Shown piece by piece: positions 46,530-57,242 of a stretch of DNA of 64,000 bases. The stretch spans positions 67,343,474-67,407,473 of the forward strand of contig OX411543.1 of assembly GCA_948146395.1 (NCBI GenBank), read 5' to 3'. Position 1 is the first letter of the stretch. Every line of letters starts with the position of its first letter. The notes under the pieces are model-generated. The model worked only from the letters and a program-made list of their open reading frames with translations, had not been told where the DNA came from and did no database searches. The DNA is from Fragum whitleyi (lineage: Eukaryota > Mollusca > Bivalvia > Cardiida > Cardiidae). The position numbers were made by a program, and so were the translations under genes.

Positions 46530-47665
46530 ATGTGGAGTTCGGAGGAAACCAAATCTGACACAGCTTCAGGAGGAATGACTACGGGCTCAGGAGGAATTTC
46601 GGAAAGTGATAGGAAGTTGTTGGATGCCTTCCACAGCTTACACTTTTCACCTCACATTCAGAAGTCAGCAGACTTAGTGGTTTTTATGTCCAAGTTTGGA
46701 AAACTTGTGTCGGATCATGAGACCAAGTCGACAGCAGCACACCATTTTCCGAAACTTTCAACATTCTTCGGAGATGAATCCAAGAGTGACACCTCCTGGG
46801 AAACATTTTTCTATGAGATACGATCTCTATTATCAGAGAATGTCTTTACACCTGAACAGATTTTGCTTGGGATTAGGAGGTCAGTTAAGGGTAATGCTGC
46901 TGATGTACTCAGGCGTATGGGACCTGGAGCTACGCTGAATACAGTTCTAACGAAATTTATAAGTACCTTCGGTAACCTAGAAACGACTGAAAGCGTACTA
47001 AAAAGTTTTATTCTTGCCAGCAGAAGCCGAAGGAAAAGATAACTAGTTATGCCACTAGGCTTGAAGAGATTTACTCTCAAGCGGTAACTATGAAGGTTTT
47101 ACCAGCTGATGATGTTATTTTACAACGAGTTCTTTATCATGGATTACTCCCAGAGCTAAAACATATGGCAACATATAAGAATGATGTCATAACTGACTAT
47201 GACAAGTTCAAAATTGAACTTAGAAAGCTGGAAGCTGACCTCAGCAACACAGATTCGACACAATGCCATGCCTCTGTAGCAGTACAGAATGAGTCTACAG
47301 AGGTGAGTGAAGTCAAGGATTTACTGATGAAACTTCATGAAAGGATTGACAGGATTGAAAAGCAACAAGATAGTATTAGAGAGAGTCAGTCCTCAAACCC
47401 CAATCAGAGAGGCAATGAGCATTTTAAGAGAGGAGGAGGGAATCAGTTCAGAGGAGGTAGAGGAAGAGGTTCACGAGGAAGAGGACAAAGAAATGATGGT
47501 GGGCCGAGAACAGACCAAAGACCTCTAGCCTCACAGAGTTTTGCGCCGACATGCTTTGGTTGCAACGGCAAAGGGCACAAGGTGAAAGATTGCCCCAGCA
47601 ATGCGCAGAAACAGTGCTACAACTGCCAGGGCTTTGGACACATTTCGAAGTTTTGCCCAAACTAA
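46530..47665 (+). pseudogene. gag: gag of gypsy element 2, frame-shifted once
   Basis: Starts with MWSSEETKSD at 46530. The capsid-like part contains HHFPKLSTFFGDE, SWETFFYEIRSLL, ILLGIRRSVKGNAADVLRRM and LTKFISTFGNLE. The frame ends at 47042, while capsid-type sequence (KPKEKITSYATRLEEIYSQA) continues in another frame from about 47015, so a frame change lies near 47005-47030. The second part (to 47665) has an RG-rich stretch and two zinc knuckles, CFGCNGKGHKVKDC and CYNCQGFGHISKFC, which would bind the RNA genome. Confidence 0.9.
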
Positions 47666-50600
47666 TATGTGCCTCGGTTGCAGGGTCGAACTCTGGCACA
47701 TCCATCAAAGACCCTAAACTAATCGGAACAACAAATGAAGTGTTAATTAAGTTGGAAGATGTCGACACCAAAGCACTTGTGGATACGGGGAGTTGTATCA
47801 GCACGGTATCCGAGTCATTTTACAACAATAATTTGGCCGACTTGGAGTTGAAGCCCTTAGACAGCTTTATTAAAGTTGAATGTGCAGATGGCAAACAACT
47901 ACCCTACAACGGATACATTGAAGCGGATCTTATCGTCTCAAATGGAATTCCTAATTCATCGGCTGTTACCTGTTTGTTGTTGGTTACTCCAGACACAAAC
48001 TATTCAGCATCTGCACCTGTGATACTGGGTACCAATATACTTGATGTACTACTCAATGAGTGTCAGGACAACTTCGGGCCACAGTTCCTTCAATGTGCCT
48101 CTCTGCATACACCATGGTATTTAGCATTTAGATGCATGATTCTAAGAGACAAAGAGCTTAAGAAACACGGCAACACTATTGCTGTTATTAAGTCAGCAGA
48201 ACCAAGTAGGATAATATTAGGCCCAAACGAGACTAGAACCATCCGTGGTTATACTGACAAAGAGTTGCCATGTCAGGATACAAGTGCCCTTGTACATGAG
48301 ACGAAGGACTCCACGTTGCCGAATTTTGTTGACATTACGCCAGCTGTAATTAATTACCAGTATGGCAAGACAAAAGAGATAGATATTACCATTTCTAATG
48401 TAACCCTCAACAGTGTTGTAATTTCACCGAGAGCATTACTATGTGAACTTCAACCTGTTAGAATTGAGGAAGTGACTACAAAAGAAGAGACTACCATAGA
48501 AGATGAGATCTTGGGTCAGATTCATATTGACACCAATGACAAGTTGAACCCAAGCCAACTTAATGAGATCAATGGACTATTAAAGAAACACATCGACATA
48601 TTTTCAACCGGAGAAGACGACATGGGATTCTGTGATAAGATTAAACACAGAATTGATCTCATTGATGATATACCATTTAAACAGAAGACCAGAAGAATCC
48701 CACCAGCTATGATCTCAGAAGTAAGACAGCACATAGAACAACTTTTGTCTACTGGGATCATACACAAGTCCAAGTCACCGTGGTCGTCGAATATCGTAAT
48801 TGCGCGTAAGAAGAATGGAAAGCTGCGTCTATGCGTGGATTTTAGACAACTTAATAACAAGAGTGTAAAAGACGCCTACGCACTTCCCAAGATCGAAGAG
48901 ATCTTTGACGTCCTTCAAGGAAGCAAGTTCTTCTCGACCATAGACGTGAAGTCGGGATACCATCAGGTGGAGGTAGAAGAGAGCCATAAAGAAAGAACAG
49001 CCTTTAGCGTGGCAAATTTAGGATTTATCGAATATTTAAAAATGCCTTTTGGATTGACCAATTCGCCTGCTACCTACCAACGCCTGATGGAGGAGTGTCT
49101 AGGTGATTATAACATGACGATCTGTGTCATCTATTTAGACGATCTTATAATCTTTTCAGACACCTTTGAGGAGCATCTCAGACGATTGGATCTGGTTAAG
49201 ACAAGACTAAAGGAGTGTAATCTCGAGTTATCTCCGGAGAAATGCTTCTTTATACAGGACAAGGTACCATTTCTCGGACATATCGTGAGTGAGGCTGGTA
49301 TAGAAACAGATCCCAGCAAGATAGAAAAGATTAAGAATTGGCCTACCCCTTCTAATGCAGACGAACTTAGATCTTTTCTTGCCTTTTGTGGATACTATAG
49401 GAGGTTTATCAAGGATTTTTCCAAGATAACCCGTCCTTTAGCAGATTTGTTGCCGCCAACCACAACAAAGAAGGCTAAAAAGGATACAAAGCCATGGGTC
49501 TGGACAGAGATTGAACAGAAAGTATTTGACGAATTGAAGGAGATCCTGATAAATCCACCCATATTGGCTTATTCTGATTTCAACAAGCCTTTTGAACTTC
49601 ACACAGATGCTTCTGGAAGAGGGCTTGGCGCAGTTCTCTATCAGCCTGATGGAAAAAAATGAAGAGAGTAATCGCTTATGCAAGCAGAGCATTGAATAAG
49701 GCTGAGAAGAACTACAGCGCATACAAGCTTGAGTTCTTGGCGTTGAAATGGGCCGTTACTGAAAAGTTTTCCGACTATTTAGCCATCAACCATTTCACGG
49801 TGTTAACTGATAATAACCCGTTAACATATGTCTTGACTTCCGCCAAGCTTGACGCAACTGGTCAGCGATGGGCATCGGCTCTTGGAGAGTTTGACTTTGA
49901 CATCCAGTATAGATCTGGGATGAAGAACACGGATGCGGATGAAATGTCAAGGTATCCTCATGAGAAAGTCCAAGAGTCAGATGATGAAAGAATGGAAGTA
50001 AAGAATGATGTAGTCAAGGCCATATGTAGTGACACAGACAGAGAACCAGTGATAGAGACCCTATGTTCGAGCATAAATATCGTAGAGATTACCGAGGACC
50101 AAGGACAACCGATGGCACAGATAGAAATGAGAGAGATCAGACGACAGCAAAGGAATGATAGAATGATAGATAAGTGGAGAATCGCTGTCATTGACAAGAG
50201 AGTGCCAACCAGAAATTTGACAACGGAATACTTCATTATGAAACGTCAGTACAGTCATCTTATCATGAAGAGAGGAATACTTTATAGAAAAGTAAAGGAT
50301 GAAGAGAACTTCATAGAGCAGCTTGTTCTGCCAAAATGTTATAGAGAAGAAGTCTTAATAGGCTTACACAATGAAGTAGGACACCCTGGAAGAGACAGGA
50401 CTTTAAATCTCCTGAGAGAGAGATTCTTTTGGCCAGGTATGGCAAAAGACGCTGAGGAGTGGGTAGAGAATTGTGACAGATGTGTAAGAAGGAAGTGTGG
50501 TGCAGACATCAGAGCTCCTCTGGTGAATGTCCATACAAGTTACCCACTGGAATTGGTTTGTATGGATTTCTTGACTCTGGAACAATAAAAAGGAGGGATT

Positions 50601-52043
50601 GGCAATATACTCGTCATTACCGACCATTTTACGAAGTTTGCAATGGCCATACCTACCAGAAATCAGACGGCAAAAACAACAGCTGAAGCCTTTTACAACA
50701 ACTTCATTCTCCATTACGGTATTCCAACTAGGCTTCATTCAGATCAAGGCGCGAACTTCGAATCAAACGTCATTAAGGAACTTTGCCAAATCACGAACAT
50801 GGAGAAGTCAAGAACATCCATCTACCACCCACAAGGGAATGCAGGACCAGAAAGGTTCAACCGAACTTTGCTTGGAATGTTGGGAACGTTAGAGAATGAC
50901 CAGAAAGCAGACTGGAAAAGATATGTGAATCCCCTCGTATATGCCTACAACTGTACTCCCCAAAGTTCAACAAAACACTCGCCATTCGAGATTATGTTCG
51001 GACGAAAGCCAAAACTTCCGATTGATGCAATGTTCGAACAGGTTACAGAAAATTCAAACCGAACCACTAGAGAGTACATTGAGGACTTACAGGAGAGAAT
51101 GGAAGTTACTAGAAAGATAGTTTCCAAGCATTTGGATGCTGCGAAAGACAGACAGAAAGAAATTTACGATAGAAAGGCGAAAGCAGCAAAGTTTGAGGTT
51201 GGAGATCGAGTTCTAGTCAAAGTCCTAGCTTTTGAAGGAAAGCAAAAGATCAAGGATAGATTCGAAGAAGAGATATATACCGTCATCGAACAGCCGAATG
51301 AGAAGATTCCGGTGTATAGGGTCAAATCAGAAGAATCAGAGGTTGTGAGGACCCTTCACAGGAATCATTTGTATCCTATAGGGGATAAAAAGATGATAGG
51401 ACCAGTCCCAAGGAAAAGACAATCCTTGGAGAAGAGGTTAGATGATGTGGCCACAGATAAAAGAGACGAGGAAGAAAGGAAGGAGAAGAAAGGTTTCGAA
51501 ACCAGAAGAAGAGACGATTCTAGCGATGAATCAGATGATGATAGAGTTGGACACGGATTTGTTAGGGAAACAAGTCATCATGGGGACGCCCTTGAGTCCA
51601 TAGATGTGAGAAGAGATGACGACAGATTAGAAGATAGAGAAGATAGAGAAGATTGCTCACAGAGCAATCATGATGAGAATGTTGAAGTTTAAGGGGCTGC
51701 AGATGATGATGGTAATGGAAGAGCAGAAGATGAAGAAGTTCAAACAAGAAAAACAGAAGATCTAAATCGAAGAACAGAGAGAAGACAGGAATGTCAAGGA
51801 AATACAAGACAAGAAGGGGGAAAAGAAGTACCTATACCCGTACCAAGACGTTCACAGAGAGAGAGAAGAGCTCCCAAGTGGTTTGAGTCATATCAGATGA
51901 ATCAAATGACGCATCAGATGAGACCACATGACTCTAGAATAGAAGCTCTAAATGTTTTGACGTCCTCTGGTGTTTTGGATTGTAGACAGAGATGTTGCCT
52001 ACAGACTTTTAGATTCCATTATCAAGTGATTTTTTTTATATAA
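47660..52043 (+). pseudogene. pol: pol of gypsy element 2: PR-RT-RNaseH-IN, three breaks
   Basis: Pol overlaps the end of gag in the -1 frame, open from 47551. Protease: ALVDTGSCIST, catalytic DTG at 47782. RT: LCVDFRQLN, STIDVKSGYHQ, FGLTNSPATYQ and YLDD at 49132-49143. RNase H: ELHTDASGRGLGAV. A frame break falls in the A-run 49653-49659, and the reading continues as IAYASRALNKAEKNYSAYK. Integrase: H-H-C-C finger (about 50366-50490) and catalytic D (50565), D (50742) and E (50850) with 35 residues between the last two. An in-frame TAA at 50586-50588 interrupts the core and another at 51690-51692 interrupts the charged C-terminal tail, which would end at 52043. A GPF-like module (VGDRVLVKV...HLYPI) follows the core; no chromodomain was seen. 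Confidence 0.93.
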
Positions 52044-52335
52044 GTGATTTTTTATATTTTTACCTATTGCAAATCTTTAACCTTTGTATTGCAGTGCGAG
52101 GACGCCCAAATTTTCAGAGAGGGGAGGAACAAGATGAATTTTTGATTTAATGTAAATACCGTATTTTTCAGAGTTTTTTAGTAGTGAGAAACTTTGGAAT
52201 TAATTTGATTTTTTTCACAGCTTTGAAGATTTGACATTGGAGGAAGAAACTATCGTATTTATTTATAATGTCTTGCTATGCATTAATAATGTATAATTTT
52301 TGTATTTTAGGTTTAATGACGAGACGTCATTTACG
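52044..52335 (+). other. 3' untranslated region of gypsy element 2
   Basis: AT-rich, no ORF. A direct repeat AAGTGATTTTTTATAT-like occurs at its start. Confidence 0.6.
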
Positions 52336-52348
52336 GGCCAGGGAAGGA
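52336..52348 (+). other. Polypurine tract
   Basis: GGGCCAGGGAAGGA ends directly against the TGTAG of the 3' LTR. Purine-rich and at the required position for plus-strand priming. Confidence 0.8.
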
Positions 52349-53389
52349 TGTAGTAGGGTCACTTTTGGTTGGACAGGTCAATTAAGTTGTACTATACTTT
52401 TTCCTATTGCGCAACACGGTTTCGCTTGATTTCACATTTCCCTCCACAAGTGGTCAGTTGGTCATGTGACTTTTTCAAATCCTTAGTTGGACAGAATTGA
52501 TTGAATAGGCAACATCTATGTTTAAATCCTTTGTTTAGAAAATTAGCGGGAAATGGGTCACTTTCATTTGTAAGTTATCTTAGATTTCATATTTTTCTTT
52601 CTTATGATGTTTTCTTAAATTGGAAATACGTGGAGATGGAGATGATATTCCGTTGTTTCGATCGGTTTGATATCAGTTCGGTTGTTAATATATCTCGAAT
52701 TCGGGTTTCGGTCCTTTTAGTCCTTTGGCGCGCTTGCAATCCTTTAATTAACAATTCCTTCTTTTACCCTAGCTTGCACTATTACTCTTTAATATTTTCA
52801 GTACTGACAGTCACGGGATGATTGTAGACATGTGTTGATGTTTTGGTGTGTGTGAAACACTTAATTCCCTAAATTGGTAGGTTATCTTTAATTGTATACA
52901 GAAGTCATGTTTATCCTTTCCATGTAAAACATGTTTAGCGAACGTTTGTGAACAGTACAGCAGAAATGTAATTTCACTGTTAAAGGGTTCAGATTAGAGA
53001 AATAATAAGGTTATGTATAAAAGGGTTAAACGAATCTTTTGTAATATTGATAGAAAGTAAGTTAATATATTTACTTTAGAACATTGTAGGAATAGGAGTA
53101 TTATGTCAGCAAATGACATAATAATCCTTTCCCGTAAAGTCCACGTTGAAAATTACGCAGCCGTGACCGAATTATGATTGAGAGTAGCTTTCTTTGATTT
53201 TATTGTAAATTAATCCATGTTTTACATTTCAGAGTGTTGGTTTGTTTGTAAACACCTGTAGTAGAAATGATGTCACATTATTAAAGAATGAAAACTGAAA
53301 ACACTGACTCTATATACTCCTAGCCGTCCATAATAGAATCCACTTAAATAAGCAGTAAGCCCTATCTATTTGGTAGAGAGCCCTGTTAT
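52349..53389 (+). repeat. 3' LTR of gypsy element 2
   Basis: 1,041 bp. It equals the 5' LTR except for about nine substitutions and an extra GATGGA (near 52635). AAAGG follows (53390-53394). Confidence 0.92.
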
Positions 53390-54354
53390 AAAGGTGAAAA
53401 CGACTAACCGTGAAAACATTTATCAGATAAAGCCAAGTTTTCGAGTTTGGTGGTAGGGAAAAAATTAATTTCGGAACGTCATTGCGCATAGACATATTAA
53501 ACTGATTCATTTACGCGATTAAAATCAAGGACACTGAGGGTTCATAACTCGGCCATTGCCAGGTTAAAACGCCGATTATAACAATTACTGATGCCGAATT
53601 TCGGTACTGACTGGATTGGGAGGACGGATCGTACTACAATTTGTGTTATGACCGGAAACTTTTTACTCTCCAGGTCACAGTTTTTTAAGGTTATCGTGGA
53701 CTCATGGTGACAGTGAACCACAAAGATTAGGTATCTGGGCCGTTTGTCTACTCCTTCAAAAGAAATAGCCATAGGGCGAATCCCTGTAAGTAAGTCAATG
53801 TTATGGTCTATTCATCTCATGCCATTGTGGATTTAATTCGTGAACACCTCCTTAAAGTGAGACCAATGCCTATTCTTTCACCGACCGGACTCATTTCAAC
53901 TCGAGCTTATCGAAAACGAGTTTACAAAGACAGTAAGAAAAATGTTGCGAAAATCCAAGATTTTGAGCGAGATCGAGGCAACATGAACATCTAATGCATA
54001 GCCATGTTGGGATTTGCTCCTGGGGATAGTCGCCTTAACGCGCCTACAACTCTTCAATGCGTATGACTACGGTGTCATTCCTTTTCTCGATAACTAACGA
54101 ACTAAATAACTAACTAAATAAATAAATATAGTTTTTAGGCAAGTGATTATGAGTTTCGGTCCCTAAAGGCTAGGCACTCCAAGGCTTTGGGGCATTGGTA
54201 TATAATTAGAGACAAATGATATTCTTTCAACTATCTAAAATTTCAGTATAGAACAATTTTCTAGAATATTGTGGTTGTTTTCTGGAATTCGTACACACTG
54301 AAAACAAGGGTCCACATCAGACATACTGTTCAGAATATTGCATTTTGGAGGTAA

Positions 54355-55002
54355 TAAAAGTAAACGAGGAAGGTGAGACGTAAATTAGACAACGTGCGCC
54401 ATGGAATGACGAGAAAACAGCGCCCAATGGAACTAACAGAAACTTCATATTGAAGGCTGTGGGGGCATATGGAAGAAGAAGAAGAAGACACTCCACAACT
54501 TCAGAGCCAGGGAACATAATCGGAGCCAATCCACATAATCGGACCAAACAATTTTCTTTGATATATATCATATTGAAGAAAAGTACATTGGGTAAGATTC
54601 TTGTGGTTGTTTTGTTAAACTCGTGTACACTGAAAACAATGGTCTGCGTTATTAATTCTGTTCAGAATATTGCACTTTGGAGGTAAAAACAACGTGTTTT
54701 GACATTCCTGGCTCAAGATTGCTCCCAGAATAAATCATTTTTAACCAAAACTAACGAGCGTCCTTACATTTTTTGAGTACGTTTACGTTGCAAAATGTAT
54801 AACTGGTCGAATAGCATTCGACTTTTTAATGATCAATGAATGAAATATGATATAAACGAGGAAATCTCGACTCCCTGCCCCATTTTTCATTCAAAAAAAT
54901 GAAATGTTTACATATACATAATCGGAGCCACACGTGGTGCGGAAGTTCCACACATGATTTTGAAAGCGGAGCCACTTATGGACATCACCCCCCCCCCCCG
55001 TG
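54355..55002 (-). repeat. Right terminal inverted repeat of element B
   Basis: Reverse complement of 39636 to about 40285. It carries CATAATCGGAGCCAATCCAC and the terminal CATCACC-C(n)-GTG. The C-run is longer than in the other three TIR copies. Confidence 0.85.
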
Positions 55003-55006
55003 AATA

Positions 55007-55602
55007 CTGTAAACGGCTTTATATTGGCGGTGTCCACATTTGGCGGTTTTCCGATTACGATTTATCGGCGGTGATTTATTTTGGCGCATCGTACTTTATC
55101 GCCAAAATTAAACTCTTTATCTATATTTTACATTTTTTCGTCGTTTAAAACACCGTAGGTAAAAGAAGGGTAATTTGTAGAGTAATGTCAACTTTCTACA
55201 AACTTGACAATAGTTTGTTTTCACACCTTTATTCATAGTTATAACGTGTGTATAAGTTTTTAACACTTTTTTCGCTGTGTTTTTCATTACAATGTATCAA
55301 CCAACTTGGATCTGGAATCTTGAAATTGAGGGATCAGTGCAAGACTATTGTAAGTGCCTATAATTTATAGGCACTTACAAGAGTATTGCGCTGACCCCTC
55401 GAAATGTCAACGTTGTCAGCATAATCATTGATGTAAATTTGATTAACATTGACTAAAACTTTATAGATTTCATATCTATCATAATAAAGAATTATCTTAT
55501 TTAATAAAAGCAAATATTGGCGGTGGATTAATTTTGGCGCATTTTAGCTTGACCGCCAATATAGCCAAAATAAAACCACCGCCAAAATTACCCCGTTTAC
55601 AG
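55007..55602. mobile_element. 596 bp foldback MITE with TA target duplication
   Basis: Ends CTGTAAACGG and CCGTTTACAG with TA on each side (55005-55006, 55603-55604). The TIRs continue with TTTATATTGGCGGTG against CACCGCCAAAATTAC, and TTGGCGG-type motifs recur at both ends. The centre is a near-perfect palindrome of about 75 bp around 55361 (TTGTAAGTGCCTATAA / TTATAGGCACTTACAA). A TA duplication suggests a Tc1/mariner-like transposase acting in trans; none is encoded here. Confidence 0.85.
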
Positions 55603-55608
55603 TAAGTT

Positions 55609-56394
55609 ATTTGAAATAACACACTCAGTGAAAAATATCTAAAATCCTTTAAGCTTTCTCCATCGGAGCGCACTTCGCATCCCGTATAAAATTAAATCTT
55701 GAGCAAATGAACAGCACTGCAGTTATTAAAATTCCTCTCGTTTATTTAAAACTGTATGTAGAACTGTACTTTAAATAATGTATTTCGTTTCCGGACTTCA
55801 GTCAAGTCATGACTTGGTTACACTTTTTACCCTCTTTTCTTCATGTACAATTGGAATCGTATATCTGGCAATATCCTAGAAGTAGAAAATGTACATCTAT
55901 GAAAACTCACACAATTTATGTCTTGCAAATAGTTTCTAACAGCTGACAAAATTTGTTACTCAGATATTTTGGTATAACGTTTTTTTACAAACATAATTAT
56001 GCGCTTTGTTTTGCTTATCCCAATTGACTTTACAATAACTTTGTTTATCTTCATGATAAAACATATGCCTTTAATACTCCTTCTTATTTTTCCCTTGTTT
56101 TGTTTGTTATGTACATGTTTAACCACGGAAGCTAAGTATTGAATCAGAACTTGCACATTTATTTAAACTTTAACACCATATTTAACATACAAACGATTTT
56201 TGTTCATAAAGTTTAATTTACTCACCTTTCTGATATTCCCTGTGTGATAACTTCACCATTTTAACTGTCATAATTCCATATCAAAAATCAATATTTAAAT
56301 ATTAGAACACTGAATATGTTGGTAAATGATAGTAGGAAAATTGTAAAAGTTTTCAAGAACTATTTAACACATGCAAAAGGTCACGGTCACAACA
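55609..56394. other. Unassigned AT-rich sequence
   Basis: No ORF with motifs and no repeat partner in the window. Confidence 0.4.
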
Positions 56395-56736
56395 AGTTGT
56401 AGTTGATGGAAAATTTTCAGATGTACTCCCAGTCCTCTCGATTGTACCGCAGCAGGGGTCGTCAGTCCAAGGTCCATGTCTTTTTCTATCATATGACCTA
56501 CCAAAATCAGTCAAATCTAGTGTTAGGCTCTTCGCAGATGACACCATTGTTTATCGAAGTATTAAAAACATTAATGATTCAAAAGTTCTCCAAGAAGATC
56601 TGAGGTCACTAGAAAAGCAAAATTGGTCAATGGAATTTAACCCTGAGAAATACGAGGTACTTAGGATTACTCGTAAAAAGAAGCTCCCAAGCTATCAATA
56701 TATCTTGCATGGTACCCATCTTAAGTCAACTGATAG
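56395..56736 (+). pseudogene. LINE reverse transcriptase fragment
   Basis: Across frames it reads VPQQGSSVQGP (a worn VPQGSVLGP box), DLPKSVKSSVRLFADDTIVY, then LEKQNWSMEFNPEKYEVLRI. This is the FADD region of a CR1/Jockey-type LINE, related in pattern to the one at 10390-11867. It is cut off at 56736 by a SINE remnant. Confidence 0.8.
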
Positions 56737-56862
56737 TTTGATTTGATTTGAATTGGGGTTTTACGTCGCTTTCAACAATCTCTCAGTTATATCGCGACGA
56801 CTGGAACACCTAACGATGGATTCCTGGTATTTCTCACATCAGTACTACCACCACATCTTGAA
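56737..56862 (-). mobile_element. SINE tail fragment
   Basis: Begins with the tail TTTGATTTGATTTGAATTGG, then TTACGTCGCTTTCAACAATC and CTAACGATGGATTCCTGGTA, matching the 3' half of the window's SINE family in reverse. The tRNA head is missing. Confidence 0.75.
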
Positions 56863-57242
56863 TTTGAAATAGCAAATCTTAGTTTTGACTAGATTTTAAG
56901 ATAATTTGGTTTCTACTGATGATGAAATGATTTTCAGGTTTCCACTAGATAACATATAGAGAAATGACCTCTGCCCATTAAATCCATATTTTTCATCGTA
57001 TGACAATAATTTTTGGTTGCATGATAAAGGTTCACTCAAGGATCATTCAAGTGAAATTTGGTTGATATCCACCAATTACATTATGAGAAAATGATTTTTA
57101 AAGTTTCAACTTTATATTATATAGAGAAATGACCTCCGCCCATTTAATCCATATTTTTCATCCGATCACAATAATTTTTTGTAGACTGATAAAGGGTCAC
57201 CCAAGGATAATTCCAGTGAAATTTGGTTGATATATACATCAT
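56863..57242 (+). repeat. ~165 bp minisatellite element, fragment (copy 3)
   Basis: Two units with GATAATTTGGTTTCTACTGA, TAACATATAGAGAAATGACC, CCCATTAAATCCATATTTTT and GGTTGATATCCACCAATTAC, the same family as 9035-12010 and 21443-22726. Truncated at both ends. It stops where another element's hairpin begins. Confidence 0.8.

Larger units (their letters stand above)
42746..53389 (+). mobile_element. Nearly complete Ty3/gypsy retrotransposon (10.6 kb), recently inserted
   Basis: Order: 5' LTR, PBS, ~2.7 kb leader, gag with two CCHC knuckles, pol with protease, RT, RNase H and integrase, C-terminal tail, PPT, 3' LTR, perfect 5 bp TSD. The RT-RNaseH-integrase order is that of Metaviridae (Ty3/gypsy). 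The LTRs differ at about nine bases plus one 6 bp indel in ~1,035 bp, so the insertion is young. Coding capacity is broken in gag, at the RNase H A-run and at two in-frame TAA codons. No envelope gene was seen. Confidence 0.95.
39636..55002 (-). mobile_element. Long-TIR element, copy B, opened by a gypsy retrotransposon
   Basis: The left end is CACGGGGGTGATGTCC and the right end GGACATCACC...CCGTG, with TIRs of about 650 bp. Its interior is the reverse complement of copy A: minisatellite region at 40651-41700, flank at 41700-42745, then after the retrotransposon 53390-54355. Without the 10.6 kb retrotransposon it is about 4.7 kb, as is copy A without its nested element. No target duplication is evident, partly because a MITE abuts the right end. 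No transposase ORF. Confidence 0.85.

Noticed and set aside
47551..47660. Start codon of pol at 47551
   Set aside because: This part of the open frame overlaps the gag zinc knuckles in another frame and has no family similarity. Pol sequence becomes recognisable only after about 47660.
51440..51692. Separate acidic/charged gene after integrase
   Set aside because: It continues in the pol frame from the integrase core and beyond the TAA to 52043, so it is the polyprotein's C-terminal tail.
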